Below are positions 1 through 10,234 of a DNA stretch of 64,000 nucleotides, piece by piece. Both the position numbers and the translations under genes were made by a program. Position 1 is the first letter of the stretch. Each line of letters opens with the position of its first letter. This stretch comes from Amorphophallus konjac (taxonomy: Eukaryota > Streptophyta > Magnoliopsida > Alismatales > Araceae), in assembly GCA_022559845.1 (NCBI GenBank), contig CM040125.1, forward strand, positions 290,084,200 through 290,148,199, read 5' to 3'. Under the pieces are notes generated by a model. That model was not told the origin of the DNA. It made no database searches and was given only the letters and a program-made list of their open reading frames with translations.

Positions 1-1175
1 ACTAGGATTGTATCCTAGACCTTCCCTTTGGAAGTTCACCTTAGTTCCCAAGAGTTTGTTGAGATTCTCCTCACCAGTCACAAACTTGCCCAATGATTTG
101 TTCAGGTCAACAATTTCACTTTGAAGTGAAGCAATTAGAAGTTCACAGGACAAGATTTCATTTTCACAGGAAGTGACCTTTTCATTTAGAGTCACATTTA
201 TAGTTTTGTAAGATTCTATTTCCTGTTCTAGAATACTTACAATCTCACTCTCTTGAGCGACCATGGACTTGCCTTTTTCAAATGTCAAGAGTCTTTCAAC
301 CATGGTCGTATTTAATTGCTTTAGATTTTCAAGTTCAGATTTCAACAGATCATTTTCTATTTCAGATGTCTCAAGGTACTTCAATTTTCCCTCTAGCTAG
401 GAGATTTGAATAAGTAAAACAACATTGTCCCCTTTTAGTTTTTCATTTTTATCCAGAAGGGACTTGGCATCTATTTTAGTATCAAGAAGTTTATCCAAGA
501 GTTTATCATCATCTGATAAAGAATCTAACTTGCTTTTTAAACTCTCTTCAGTTTTCTTGAGCAGAGAAACTTTGCATGTCAGAAGTTCATTTTCTTTTTC
601 CAGTTCTTAAATCCTTGAAATCTGATCAATGCATTTCACACAAGGGGAAATTATCATGGATATTTTTCATTAAACTTTTTCTTCAGGGCTTTGTTTTCAT
701 GCTTCACCTTTTGGTATTTTTCTGACAATTCTTCATAGGCATCTACTAAATCTTCAAAAGACAATTCATCTTCATCTGATTTAGAGCTTACCTCATCAGC
801 ACTTTCATCACAGGTTTGATAGATATCATCAGCCATTACTCCCTTTAGTCCTTGCTTCTCTTGAGCTTGCATCAATATGTTCATAAGTTCTTTAGCGGTT
901 CTGCAAGAGGAGACAAACGTGAACCTGTTAGCATTGACAGAATTTTTCATCAACCATAGAATTGTAGCATTTTCATGACTCTTTAGTCTATCTCGGTTGG
1001 ACCACTTGGTCTCATCCCGAGGTAACTTATGAGGACCATCAATAACTAATTTCAACAAATTTGGATCAATTAAATTTATGGTTCTACACATTCTTCCCAG
1101 CCATGAGTTAAAGTCATCACCATTATAAACAAGTAAAGAAGTCACAGAAGCAATATCTAAAGAAGCATTCATCAT
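1..1175 (-). pseudogene. Element E gag (capsid-like protein), frameshifted
   Basis: Translation on the minus strand starts at 1175 (MMNASLDIASV). Residues 1-110 are a Copia gag N-terminal domain with the signature NGDDFNSWLGRM and IDPNLLKLVIDGPHKL, the same type as in elements A and B. An acidic linker and a lysine-rich coiled coil follow to residue 173. The frame shifts near position 650; coiled-coil heptads then continue in another frame through 1-640 with further stops, for example near 605 and 400. The last 60 bases encode a motif NLNKLLG followed by GLGYNP, which also closes the gag of D and J. Gag would form the particle that packages element RNA in the cytoplasm. No zinc knuckle is visible, because the part downstream of the coiled coil lies outside the window. 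Confidence 0.75.
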
Positions 1176-1231
1176 TCAAAACTACACTAGGATCCCTTTA
1201 AAGATCGTTTGATCTACTATAATAGAGTCGG

Positions 1232-1243
1232 GCTCTGATACCA
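1232..1243 (-). promoter_or_regulatory. Element E primer binding site
   Basis: The plus strand reads GCTCTGATACCA, so the minus strand carries TGGTATCAGAGC, complementary to the 3' end of plant initiator Met-tRNA, the usual primer for first-strand synthesis in plant Copia elements. It lies three bases from the LTR edge. Confidence 0.85.
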
Positions 1244-1245
1244 AT

Positions 1246-2668
1246 TATTGGGTCCCACAGTGTAGTGGCACGGATCTAGAGGGGGTGAATAGATCCCTCT
1301 CTAAAAATTATAGCCAATTAAAAAGACTTGAAGGCTTCTCAATCAGACCTCACCGAACATGCAAGTGACAAGATCACACATAGAGAGTTGGCAATTTGAA
1401 CTAGCAGTATACGTTGACAAATTTAGCATCAATGTACAAGATAATCAATAACCCATCCTATGAATGGTGGTAGAAGATAAGGAACAAACACACAACCAAT
1501 CACACATGCACAAGGATTTTTTAGGTGGTTCGGGACCACGACGGGTACCCTACGTCCACCCCTCACCACCTCAGTGAGGCCTCACTAAAATGCTACACGA
1601 GGTAGCACACGGGGACGAGCCCCAATACACCACACGCTGCACGACGGCCGCAAAACACATACACGAGCACGAGGCTCAACATGCCATAGAGTAGCACAGA
1701 CACGAGGGTGAACCCTCAACACGGTGCTCAGTACCACACACACACACCAAGATTGGGATGCACCCCAACAAGGATTCCACACTCGGAGACCCCGCTCCGA
1801 ACACACACACAAGATTCTTCAGTTTAGAAGATTAACACATATGTACATTTTAAAGCTCAATAGGCAAAGATCTTCAAAGCAATCTTTCTGGACATCAACC
1901 TAGCACTAGACTGCTACAAATAAGAATAAGGATGGGTTGAAAGAACTCCTGGCAGGAAGATGATGGCATTGGCTCCTTCAATGACTGAGGCAGACTGGAC
2001 GTTGGAAAGAGGATGACTGTTGATGCTTCAGCAAGTTCATTTATCCATCGTTCTTCAATGCGCTGGCCTCCGAAAGGTGGAAGACGAACGTCTTCGACCT
2101 TGAATCGATCTCAACATGATGTGGGAGGAAGCTTCAACACGTTCCAGCCGCTCTTCCTGCAAAACCCCAATCGTATATCCATTAGATGCTCCTCTCTTCT
2201 CTCTTTTTTGGAAACCCTATCTCATATGATATATATCACTAGGGAAATGAGGGCCACGTGGAGGATAATATCCCCCAAGGACCAATCACGATTGGGCACA
2301 AAAATATGGGATCGAACAAGGGTTCTGGCCGCCGCGCGAATCGGCATTTTTTACGGTGGCTCGCATACGGGCAAAATAGAAAAAAGGCCGAAACAGCACC
2401 CAGCGAAGAAAGTGTGGGTCTACACTTTCTGCCTGTGATAAAGAAACAAGCCACCACAGAAAGACCTGGAATAAGTGTCGACCTTGTGGGTCGACACTTA
2501 TATTCTGGATTCTGAAAAATAAACCCAGACAGAACCGAGCGATAAAAAGGTCGACCCTTTGGGTCGACTTTTTATCCCCAGCTTCGAAGACATATGAGGG
2601 CCGACTGAAAACAGCATCCCCTGGACAAAGTGTCGACCCATGGGGTCGACACTTTTCCTGACATAACA
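1246..2668 (-). repeat. Element E 5' LTR
   Basis: The inner edge is fixed by the PBS. The terminal dinucleotide, expected as TG on the plus strand, reads TA at 1246, an apparent transition. The R/U5 part holds the conserved Copia motif (plus strand TTTTTTAGGTGGTTCGG then TACGTCCACCCC, 1517-1563). U3 holds three palindromes at 2473-2655. The outer edge at about 2668 (plus strand ACATAACA) is a best guess. Confidence 0.55.
2473..2655. repeat. Three GTCGAC palindromes in U3 of element E
   Basis: The first is AAGTGTCGACC (2473-2483), a 5-base loop, and its exact complement GGTCGACACTT (2489-2499). The second pairs 2541-2557 with 2561-2576 around TTT, about 16 bp per arm with one extra base. The third, 2627-2655, pairs AAAGTGTCGACCCA with TGGGGTCGACACTTT. 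The first GTCGAC cores lie at 2477, 2550 and 2632. The same design recurs in F1 and F2. Confidence 0.9.
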
Positions 2669-3444
2669 AGCTATAAGTAAACATACAATGGGGTAATTCT
2701 GAAATCATGAGACATCAAAGATAACAACACGATGGAAGGAATTAAGTGACTCTACCCCTATTATCACCGATAAGCCAAGTAGAAATAGATATGGAGTTAC
2801 CTCGGGGCCTGTTCATCCAAACAACACACGAATTCTCCTTCAACCAACCAAACAAAATAACTTACCATTTTGTTGGTCCATATGCCTGTAAAGATCCCCT
2901 TGGAAGATATCTAATGTGGTCTATATGTTCATTCCATTCTATACACCTGTCACAATACATACTGGAAGTTAGTCTTCCACATCATTCAAGTTCTAGAAAT
3001 TGAAATCTGTCTTTCATGATTCACTCAATTTCACACTTGAGAACCTACACAACCGTAAAGTGAATTAAATGAATCAACCACAATCTAAATCGACCAAAAG
3101 CACAATAAGGTGATTCCATGAATTGGTTTGAATCACTCCCTGTCTTTATCTCTCCCTGTGAAAAATGCAAGGCAATGTCAATCTAATTCAGCACATAATT
3201 CATGAACTTAAAAGGCATCTCATTCAACAATTGCAAAGGTATGGAAATGAACTCCATTCAGTCATGAAGAGATTAAAGCATATCATTCCTCATCCACAAA
3301 TCACATATGCATTTAATTACATGGAACCCAATCTCATGGTATTTAGTTCATCATCAAAATTTCTTAACACATGGTTATGCACGGGGTTCAACAAAATGAA
3401 CTGCCGATGGGAAACCACAAGCCAAAGTCTATTGTGCCAATTAA
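2669..3444. other. Non-coding stretch between E and D
   Basis: No convincing gene is seen. The short frames lack protein-like composition and start mid-sequence. The part next to 3445 (roughly 3380-3444) still reads, on the minus strand, like the start of the RNase H connection of element D (a GTIDFGLWFPIGSS-like stretch). The rest is AT-rich and may be the degraded 3' part of D. No LTR matching the D 5' LTR is seen here, so the 3' end of D seems lost. Confidence 0.5.
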
Positions 3445-4911
3445 CTATCTAAAAATACGTTTAACAGCCATTAGATGGGATTCTCTCGGACATGACTGAA
3501 TATGAGCACAAAGACATACACTGAATTGAATGTCAGGGTGGCATGCTGTGAGATACAGTAGTGATCCAATCATACATCGAAACAATGTAGGATATATTAT
3601 TTTACCATTTTCATCTTTGTCTAACTTCGAGGTTGTGGCCATTGGTGTTGACAAAGGTTTAGCTTCAGCCATCTTGAATTTCTTTAACAGCTTCAGTGTG
3701 TACGTAGCTTGATTGATGAAAATGCCCTCGGGTGTTTGCTTCACCTGTAATCCAATAAAGAAATTTAGTTCACCCATTAAGCTCATCTCAAATTCTCCTT
3801 GCATGATTTCTGTAAATTCTTCACATAAGACATTGTTAGTAGCTCCAAAAATAATGTCATCCACATATACTTGAACTACTAATATGTCTTTACCTGATTT
3901 TCTCGTGAAGAGTGTTTGGTCAACCTTACCTCTTTTGAAACCATTTTTCACGAGGAATGAAGTGAGCCTTTCATACCATGCCCCTGGTGCTTGCTTTAAT
4001 TCGTACAAGACCTTCTGCAACTTGTACACATGCTTTGGATGCTTTGAATCTTCAAAACCTAGAGGTTGCTCTATAAAAACATCCTCCTTGATGTAACCGT
4101 TCAGAAATATAGATTTAACATCCATTTGAAATAGTTTGAAGTTCAATGAGCAAGCATAGGACAGTAAAATCTGGACTGCTTCTAGTCTAGCAACCGGTGC
4201 AAAAGACTCTTCAAAATCAATACCCATCTCCTGGCTATACCCTTTGGCCACAAGACCGGCCTTTTTCCTAACAACCAATCCCGTATCATTTAACTTGTTT
4301 TTGAAAACCCAACGGGTTCCAATAATGGGATGATTCTTAGGACGCGGCATGAGTGTCCACACTTTGTTCCTTTCGAACTGGTGTAGCTCTTCATACATAG
4401 CCTGAATCTAGGATTCATTTTGAAGAGCTTCATGAATATCCTTAGGCTCTTCTTGTGAAATTAAGGCAAAGAAATCCTCTTTTTCTACTTGCCTTAGTGA
4501 TGATCTAGTTCTTACCCCATCTTGAGGATTACCGATTATGTTTTCAGCTGGATGATCCTTTAAGACTGTAGAAGTGCTGGGCAAGTCGGGGTGTGACACT
4601 CGTGGCTCTTGAAGTGTTTCAATTGAAGGATCTTCATCCTCTTCACTCTAGCTAGGTATCCCTTTAGTTGGTTCATTCTTGGCCTTAGCATCATTTGAAC
4701 GTTTGGGATCTTCATCTGCATCCACAGTTGAAATAGATTGGTTGGTTAATTTTAACTCAGATTCATCAAAAATCACATGAGGACTTTCTTCAACAACCAA
4801 AGTTCTCTTATTAAACAATCGATAGGCTCTAGTGTTAAGTGCATAACCTAGGAAAATTCTCTTGTCACTTTTCTCATCAAACTTACCTAGGTTAGACTTA
4901 CCATTGTTCAA
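3445..4911 (-). pseudogene. Element D reverse transcriptase (Copia RVT_2) with upstream connection
   Basis: One minus-strand frame runs 4911 to 3445 with stops at about 4648 and 4408. The upstream part (4911-4648) is the Copia integrase C-terminal region (KRIFLGYALNTRAYRLFNK). The RT core holds [45 protein letters not shown] with the first catalytic Asp, and [10 protein letters not shown] with the Asp pair; it ends in [10 protein letters not shown]. The catalytic residues are therefore kept. The stop at 4408 falls where the family has Trp (ES-W-IQAM), so TGG to TAG is likely. RT would copy element RNA into DNA in the particle. RNase H is essentially missing after 3445. Confidence 0.9.
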
Positions 4912-5290
4912 AATGAAGCATGGACATCCAAAGGGTTTAAGATGGTAAATATTTTATCCTTACCCGTATAGAGTTCATAAGGAGTTTTCTTCAGAATAGG
5001 CCTTACCATCGTCCTGTTGATGATGTAACACGCTGTACTTACTACCTCAGCCTAAAAATATTTTGATAGAGAGTTTTCACTTAACATGGTCTGTGCAATG
5101 TCTATTAGGGTTCCATTTTTCCTCTCCACCACTCCATTCTGTTGAGGCGTCCTTGGTGATGAAAAAATGTGCGTGTATCCCTTTGTCTTTACCTCTAAAA
5201 GTAACTATCCCTCCATCCTTGTCTTGTAGTATAGAGAACACCTTCTTGCCCCCTGTCATATGCCTTGAATAGCCGCTATCTAAGTACCAT
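4912..5290 (-). pseudogene. Element D integrase remnant with internal deletion
   Basis: On the minus strand, 5259-5165 encodes the pre-integrase segment (MTGGKKVFSILQDKDGGIVTFRGKDKG). The sequence then jumps directly, near 5160, to the PQQNGVVERKNGTL-like segment that in Copia integrase carries the catalytic Glu, and continues to the region ahead of RT, with shifted frames and stops. The HHCC zinc finger and both catalytic Asp residues are absent, so this copy could not make a working integrase. The call rests on order and motif matches within one strand. Confidence 0.8.
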
Positions 5291-5393
5291 TAGCTCCCCC
5301 TGGCTTCAAGACATATCTGCAAGAAACAACATTCTCATGCAATTATTTTTGGTACCTAAATGAATTTGGGTCCATAGGAGTTAGTCCAATTCT

Positions 5394-6970
5394 TCACATG
5401 TCTTTTCTTTGTCCAAGCATCATGATTTCTATATGAGTTTTATCTAAACCAACAATGAGCAATAACATGATCAAAATGACCACAATGAAAGCAATTGACA
5501 TTTTGAGACCTTCTTGGAAATTGGCGTGATTTTGGTTGAACATGTGTAGGCTTAGAGTATGAACATGAAGTATAACCATTTCCTTTTTCATGCACATAGG
5601 ATGTAGTGATCTTATGCTCAAATGATTTTTTGTTTTGGGGAGTACATCTCAATCCTTCCTTTTGGAAGTTAATTTAACTCCCAACAAGTTATCCAAATTT
5701 TGTTTGCCCTTGACAAACCTAGAGAGAGTAAACTACAAGTCAGTTACCTCTTTATTCAAGCTCACATTTTTTCTTTCAATTTCTGAAATAGATGATGTCA
5801 GAATTTCTTTTTCATTCTTGAGCTTTTCAAAAACTTTTTCAATTTCAAACATTTTACATGATAGCTCCTCTTTGGCTTTTTCAAGATCTGAAATTATTTG
5901 AAGCATGGTATCTTTTTCCTCTGTTAACTCAAACCATTCTTGTTCCAGTTTCTCAAATTTAACAAAAATATCCTCATATGATGAATCATCAATTTTCTTT
6001 TTGAGAGTTTTATTTTCAGACCTGATTTTTTTATATTTTGTATACAATTTTTCATATTCTGACTCCCATTGTTCATTTGAAATAAAATCAGGGTCAGAAT
6101 TTACATCAGTTGAATCATCTCCGTGTGCCATGAGGCACAAGCTCTCCATTAGCTCTTGGATCTCCTCGTCAGACAGTTCATCCTCTTCGTCGCTCCATGT
6201 GGCGACCATTTTTTTGGGTTTCTTGAGTTTGTCCTTCTTCAATTTCCTTTTTAGATCTGGACACTCTCTTCTCATATGCCCGGGCTTCTTGCATTCATAA
6301 CAAATGACATTATTGGGCTTGCTACGCTCTCCCTTGGTCTGAAAGGGCTTCCTTTGCCCTTTTCTAAAATTGCCTTGTAAATTTCTCTCCTTTCTAAAAA
6401 ATCTCTTTACTTGGCGAGTTATCATGGCCAAGTCTTCTTCTTCATTGCTTCCCTCGTTGGATTCTTCTTCTTGGAAATCATCATCAGATTGGAGAGCTTT
6501 CAATCCAATCACTTTCTTCTTCTTCGTATCTTCCTCGGCTGTTCTCTTCATGTTTATTTCATAGGTCATCAGTGACCCTATGAGCTCGTCCAAAGTGAGT
6601 GTGGACAGATTTTTTGAATCCTCAATTAATGTGGCTTTTGTGTGCCATGCCGACGGAAGTGATCTCAGAACTTTCCTCACAAGATCGGAGTTTGAGTACT
6701 CCTTCCCAAGACTTTTTAGACCATTTGTGATCTCAATTAATCTTGCGAACATTTCTGAAACGGTTTCTTCATGCTTCATTTTGAACAGCTCATAATCTGT
6801 GACCAGTAGGTTCGCCTTGGTCTCCTTGACCTCGAAAGTTCCCTCATATATGAGCCGCAACTTCTCCCACATCTCCTTTGCTGAGCTACACATGGATACA
6901 CGAGAAAACTCATTAGGATGTATAGCACATTGCATAATATTCATAGCATTAAAATTTACAGTGCATTTCT
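5394..6970 (-). pseudogene. Element D gag, main part
   Basis: This is UBN2-type Copia gag on the minus strand. It begins inside the domain at 6970, next to element A (CTVNFNAMNIMQCAIHP), and continues with SMCSSAKEMWEKLRLIYEG and EINMKRTAEE. One CCHC knuckle, CYECKKPGHMRREC, lies at about 6250-6300. An acidic linker, a long coiled coil to about 5730 and a NLDNLLG-like motif near 5690 follow. A second knuckle, CFHCGHFDHVIAHC, lies at about 5450-5500. The 5733-6944 part is open for 403 codons; stops and a frame change follow near 5730 and 5640. The second knuckle just ahead of the protease/integrase region fits Sirevirus-type gag. Confidence 0.85.
6966..6970. repeat. Target site duplication of A, left copy (TTTCT)
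   Basis: TTTCT directly precedes the TGTTGTG start of the A 5' LTR and is repeated directly after the A 3' LTR. Confidence 0.9.
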
Positions 6971-7165
6971 TGTTGTGCCCCTTGTGCTTTGTTGATGATG
7001 TGGTGTTTTAATGATAGCAACATGAATGAGTCACCATATTGAATGATAGCAACATGATTGTTTATAACTGATATACTCTGTGGATAATGCATATGACTGT
7101 GACTGGTATATTATCTGGAAAATGCATGTGTTATGTCTGTCTATACACTGCAGGGTAAGGGTAAA

Positions 7166-8250
7166 GCCCAAAGTCTAGACATTGCTGCATTGCCTGCACT
7201 TCAGAGTCTATACATCGTTCATGTATGCACATGTTCGTGGACAAAGTCTGCACATTGCATTGATGCTTTGGTCGCATGAGTTGAAGTCCATACATTGGAC
7301 TGTCTCTTCCAGCGTCTCACGCTATCCAAGTGTGTACAACGTCTTATGCAAAGTCTGTACAGCGTCAACGCATCTCACTCGCTCATGTTACTGCGTCAAC
7401 GCACTTCATTGGATGTGTGTACAACGTCAACTCGCTAAGTATATACAGCGTCAACGCATGAAGCTTGTACATCAGTCTTAATATTCTAAGTCTATACATT
7501 GTCTATAGTATTTTGAAGTCTGTACTTCATGTTCATTCAAGTTCACTTCATGTCTGTCAGCCGTGTGCATTTGTTTCCAAGTCTATACAGCCTCTGTGTG
7601 TTCTATGCATCTCACAAGTCTAGACACTCAGCATAGTCTATACATTGTGTTATGTTTGTGTTTCGTTGAGAACACAAGTCCATACAGTCATGCATTGTTG
7701 CTGAAGTCTATACATCGTCCGTCTTAGGCATTGTCTTAGGCTAAGTCTGTACAGCCTACTGTCTCATTCAGCGTCTCATGGCATGAAGTCTGTACACTCG
7801 ATTTGCCTTTGATTCGGTCAAGTGTTTACATTCCTTCACTGTAGCTTTCACGTATCCAAGTCTACACACTTATTCCTTGTGCTGCTTCACGCATAAAGTC
7901 TATACACTAGGTTTGATGCCATGTCTATACATCGACTGGCAGTCTTCAACTAAGTGTATTCCTTGCTTCATAACATGAAGTATATACATTGCATGATCTT
8001 TTAATCAAGTCCATACACTGAGCAAGTACATGCATTGTCAGCCTATCAAGTGAAGAGTCTACACATTGGTTGTTCACAAGTCCCTATAGTTCAAAGTCTG
8101 TACACTGCATTCTAATTCAGCGAAGTCTCTTCATTGCATATAAGCATCAATGTCAGTACAGTGGGGAAGTGTGTACATCCACCAGTGAACACATCAAGTC
8201 TATACACCGCATGTGTTCATCTGATTTTCATGAAGTCTATACAATGCAAT
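7166..8250 (+). repeat. Interspersed 12-mer array (AAGTCTATACAT-like) in U3 of A
   Basis: Roughly 30 variants of AAGTC(T/C)(A/G)TACA(T/C) are scattered every 25-50 bases, all in the same orientation. The same array is in the 3' LTR (15291-16375). The LTRs of element B carry the related AAG(G)TC(T/G)GTGCAT on their own strand. Confidence 0.85.
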
Positions 8251-8370
8251 GCATAAACTTAGAACTGATGACTTCGTTTCATCTGTCTGACAGGGACTGA
8301 AGAGGCTAATGAACCCCTAACGCAAGAGGGCTGAAGACATCCAATTTCAGCTGCTGGAACACACCAATGC

Positions 8371-8800
8371 GTCAACGCCTTGATCAAGTGGCGTGGACGC
8401 AGTAGTTCAAACAATCAAGAAAGAAGCTTGTGGATTACTCTGGTGCGTCAACGCATTGATGAAGTAGCGTGGACGCATCAGTTCAAGTATCCCTTATTGT
8501 AGCCTCTGGAGTACATTGGCGGCATCGACAATGCATACTCTAATGCTTCAACGCAGCAGTGGAGCAGCGTCGACGCAACTGTTAAGAAAGGCTAGGCTGG
8601 TTGCTCACTGGAACGCATCAATGCGTCAATGCCACGGGTTGGAAGCATCGATGTAGCGGCTTAAGAGATGCCAATATACAAATGTACATGTTCGTGCGTC
8701 AACGCCACCAACTGGCAGCGTCGATGCAGCAGTTCAAGAAAGGGGCGACTTATCTCTGGCTGTCTTCAACGCGTCAACGCTATCCACAGCAGGGTCGACG
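8371..8800. repeat. GCGTCAACGC / GCGTCGACGC palindrome array in U3 of A
   Basis: Six units each pair TGCGTCAACGC with AGCGTCGACGCA about 14 bases further on, forming imperfect hairpins. The left cores start at about 8371, 8447, 8547, 8635, 8698 and 8773. The same array is in the 3' LTR at about 16496-16925. Confidence 0.85.
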
Positions 8801-8964
8801 CAGTGGTACAAATTCAAAATGCGTACTAATGAAGGGCACGTGATCCGAGGTGCCTGGCTCGTGATTCAAGGGTGGATGAGATACCAGGATGCTACCACGT
8901 GGTCTAATTTTTTAGGGCAGGAAATGTGGAAGCCACACGCGCCAGTGTGCCTGCTGCTGCTGCT

Positions 8965-8972
8965 TATAAAAG
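8965..8972 (+). promoter_or_regulatory. TATA box in A 5' LTR
   Basis: TATAAAAG follows a GCTGCTGCTG run and precedes the purine-rich stretch. The matching site in the 3' LTR is at 17090-17097. It is the likely start of element transcription. Confidence 0.65.
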
Positions 8973-9355
8973 GAAGCCTTCATCCTCTGTAGAAGGCTGA
9001 TCGAAGAAGAAGCCTGAAGAGCAGAAAGCCCTTCGATCTAGAAAAAGAGAAAAAGGAGAAAAAGAGAAGAAAAAGCAGAGTGGAGAGAAGCTGTCGATCC
9101 AGCACAAAAGAAGAAAGAAAAGAGAGAGAAGAGAAGAGCAGAGAGTGAGAGATTAGAAGAAGCAGAAGAGAAAGATGCTGTGAAGAATTAGTGAAATCGA
9201 GAGAGGAGGAGAGTAGCTGCCTGAAGATTAGTCTTCACTGGCCGTGGATCAAATCCAGGCCAGTCAGCTCTTTAAGATCCACATTGTGCTTTTCGTTTAC
9301 AGCTTTCCGATGCTGTTATCTTGTCTTTTGTTTTCTATTTTACATTTTCTTTCAA

Positions 9356-9560
9356 GCTGTTAGCCAGCGGTTTGCAGAGGAGGACTCCTCTGGACAGCAA
9401 GCTGTGTTGCTCAGCGGGCAGTGGAGGTTTCCACTGGACGGGTAAGCTGTAATCCCCAGCGGTTGCAGTGGTGGATTCCACTGGACGGCAAGCTGTGAGG
9501 CCCAGCGGTTGTAGGCTAAGCTGTATTGCCCAGCGGACGCAAGCTGTGTTGCGCAGCAGT
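9356..9560 (+). repeat. AAGCTGT...CCAGCGG short repeats in R/U5 of A
   Basis: About five irregular units of 30-40 bases run from AAGCTGT to CCAGCGG. The same motif appears on the minus strand in the LTRs of B (19140-19290 and 27835-27990), evidence that A and B are related families. Confidence 0.7.
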
Positions 9561-9983
9561 AATCCACACTCGAGTTGAGTGTGGGGTGGATGTAGGTCTG
9601 CTGGACCGAACCACCTAAAAACCCCTTGTGCATTGTGGTTTGTTTTGTTCTATTGTGCTTCCGCTAGATGAATGCATAGGGGCGCTCCATGTGTTTGGCT
9701 TTTGGTTGAGAAGAAGAATTAATTAGTCTTCTTAGAATGTTTTAATTTATCAAGAGAGCGAAATTCTAGTTGAGCAATTCTTTGTCTAAATCAGCCTAGT
9801 TAGCATTCTAGTGATCTCACTGTGTGCTTGTTTTGCTCTGCAACTGATTATTAGCTTTTAAGCTTGTCTAGTTTGCGAACTAGTAATTCTAGTGAGCATC
9901 ATATTTTAATTGGGCGAAAGTTTTTTTTTAAAGGGCTATATTCATTCACCCCCCCCTCTAAATACTGCACCGAACCCAACAAT

Positions 9984-9995
9984 TGGTATCAGAGC
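9984..9995 (+). promoter_or_regulatory. Element A primer binding site
   Basis: TGGTATCAGAGC lies two bases after the 5' LTR end and is complementary to the initiator Met-tRNA 3' end. Confidence 0.9.
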
Positions 9996-10234
9996 GGTCT
10001 CTGACTTAACAGATCTAACAATCTGCAGAGGATCCTGCTAACTATTTAGTGCATTTCAGAGTGGGTCATTTGGAATCGTCTTGATTTACTGTCTTAGTGC
10101 ATTTCTGTCTGGTGCATTTCATAAGTGTGCCTCTTGTGTTCTGTATTTAGCTTCACTGAGTTAGTGCCGTGTCTTGCTTATCTGGTTTTATTGTCTAGTG
10201 TTTTGTGCTTTGAATTTGGTTGTTATCTTATTCG

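Larger units (their letters stand above)
1..2668 (-). mobile_element. Element E: Sirevirus-like Copia retrotransposon, 5' part
   Basis: This is the 5' end of a minus-strand Ty1/copia element: an LTR on the right, a tRNA-Met type primer binding site, then gag reading leftward off the window edge. Pol and the 3' LTR would lie to the left and are not visible. The gag type (short N-terminal domain, long coiled coil, terminal NLNKLLG motif) and the palindromes in U3 match what is known of the Sirevirus lineage. The right boundary rests only on a TGTT-type LTR start next to the palindromes and is uncertain. Confidence 0.7.
6971..9981 (+). repeat. Element A 5' LTR
   Basis: U3 has an interspersed 12-mer array (7166-8250) and a palindrome array (8371-8800). 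A TATA box follows at 8965. The presumed leader is purine-rich (9004-9190). Short repeats ending CCAGCGG (9356-9560) and the conserved Copia motif GGTGGATGTAGG...CCGAACCACC (9585-9615) come before the CAACA end. Short frames inside, for example 9191-9445, are not taken as genes. Confidence 0.93.

Noticed and set aside
2013..2708. Overlapping frames on both strands near the E palindromes
   Set aside because: They run through palindromic LTR sequence, overlap on opposite strands and show no family match.
3165..3452. 95-codon frame beside the D RT
   Set aside because: It is on the strand opposite to D, has low-complexity composition and partly overlaps the RT end.
9191..9633. Short frames duplicated in both A LTRs
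   Set aside because: They are carried along with the LTR duplication; no start context, domain or conservation with the B LTR frames supports a protein.
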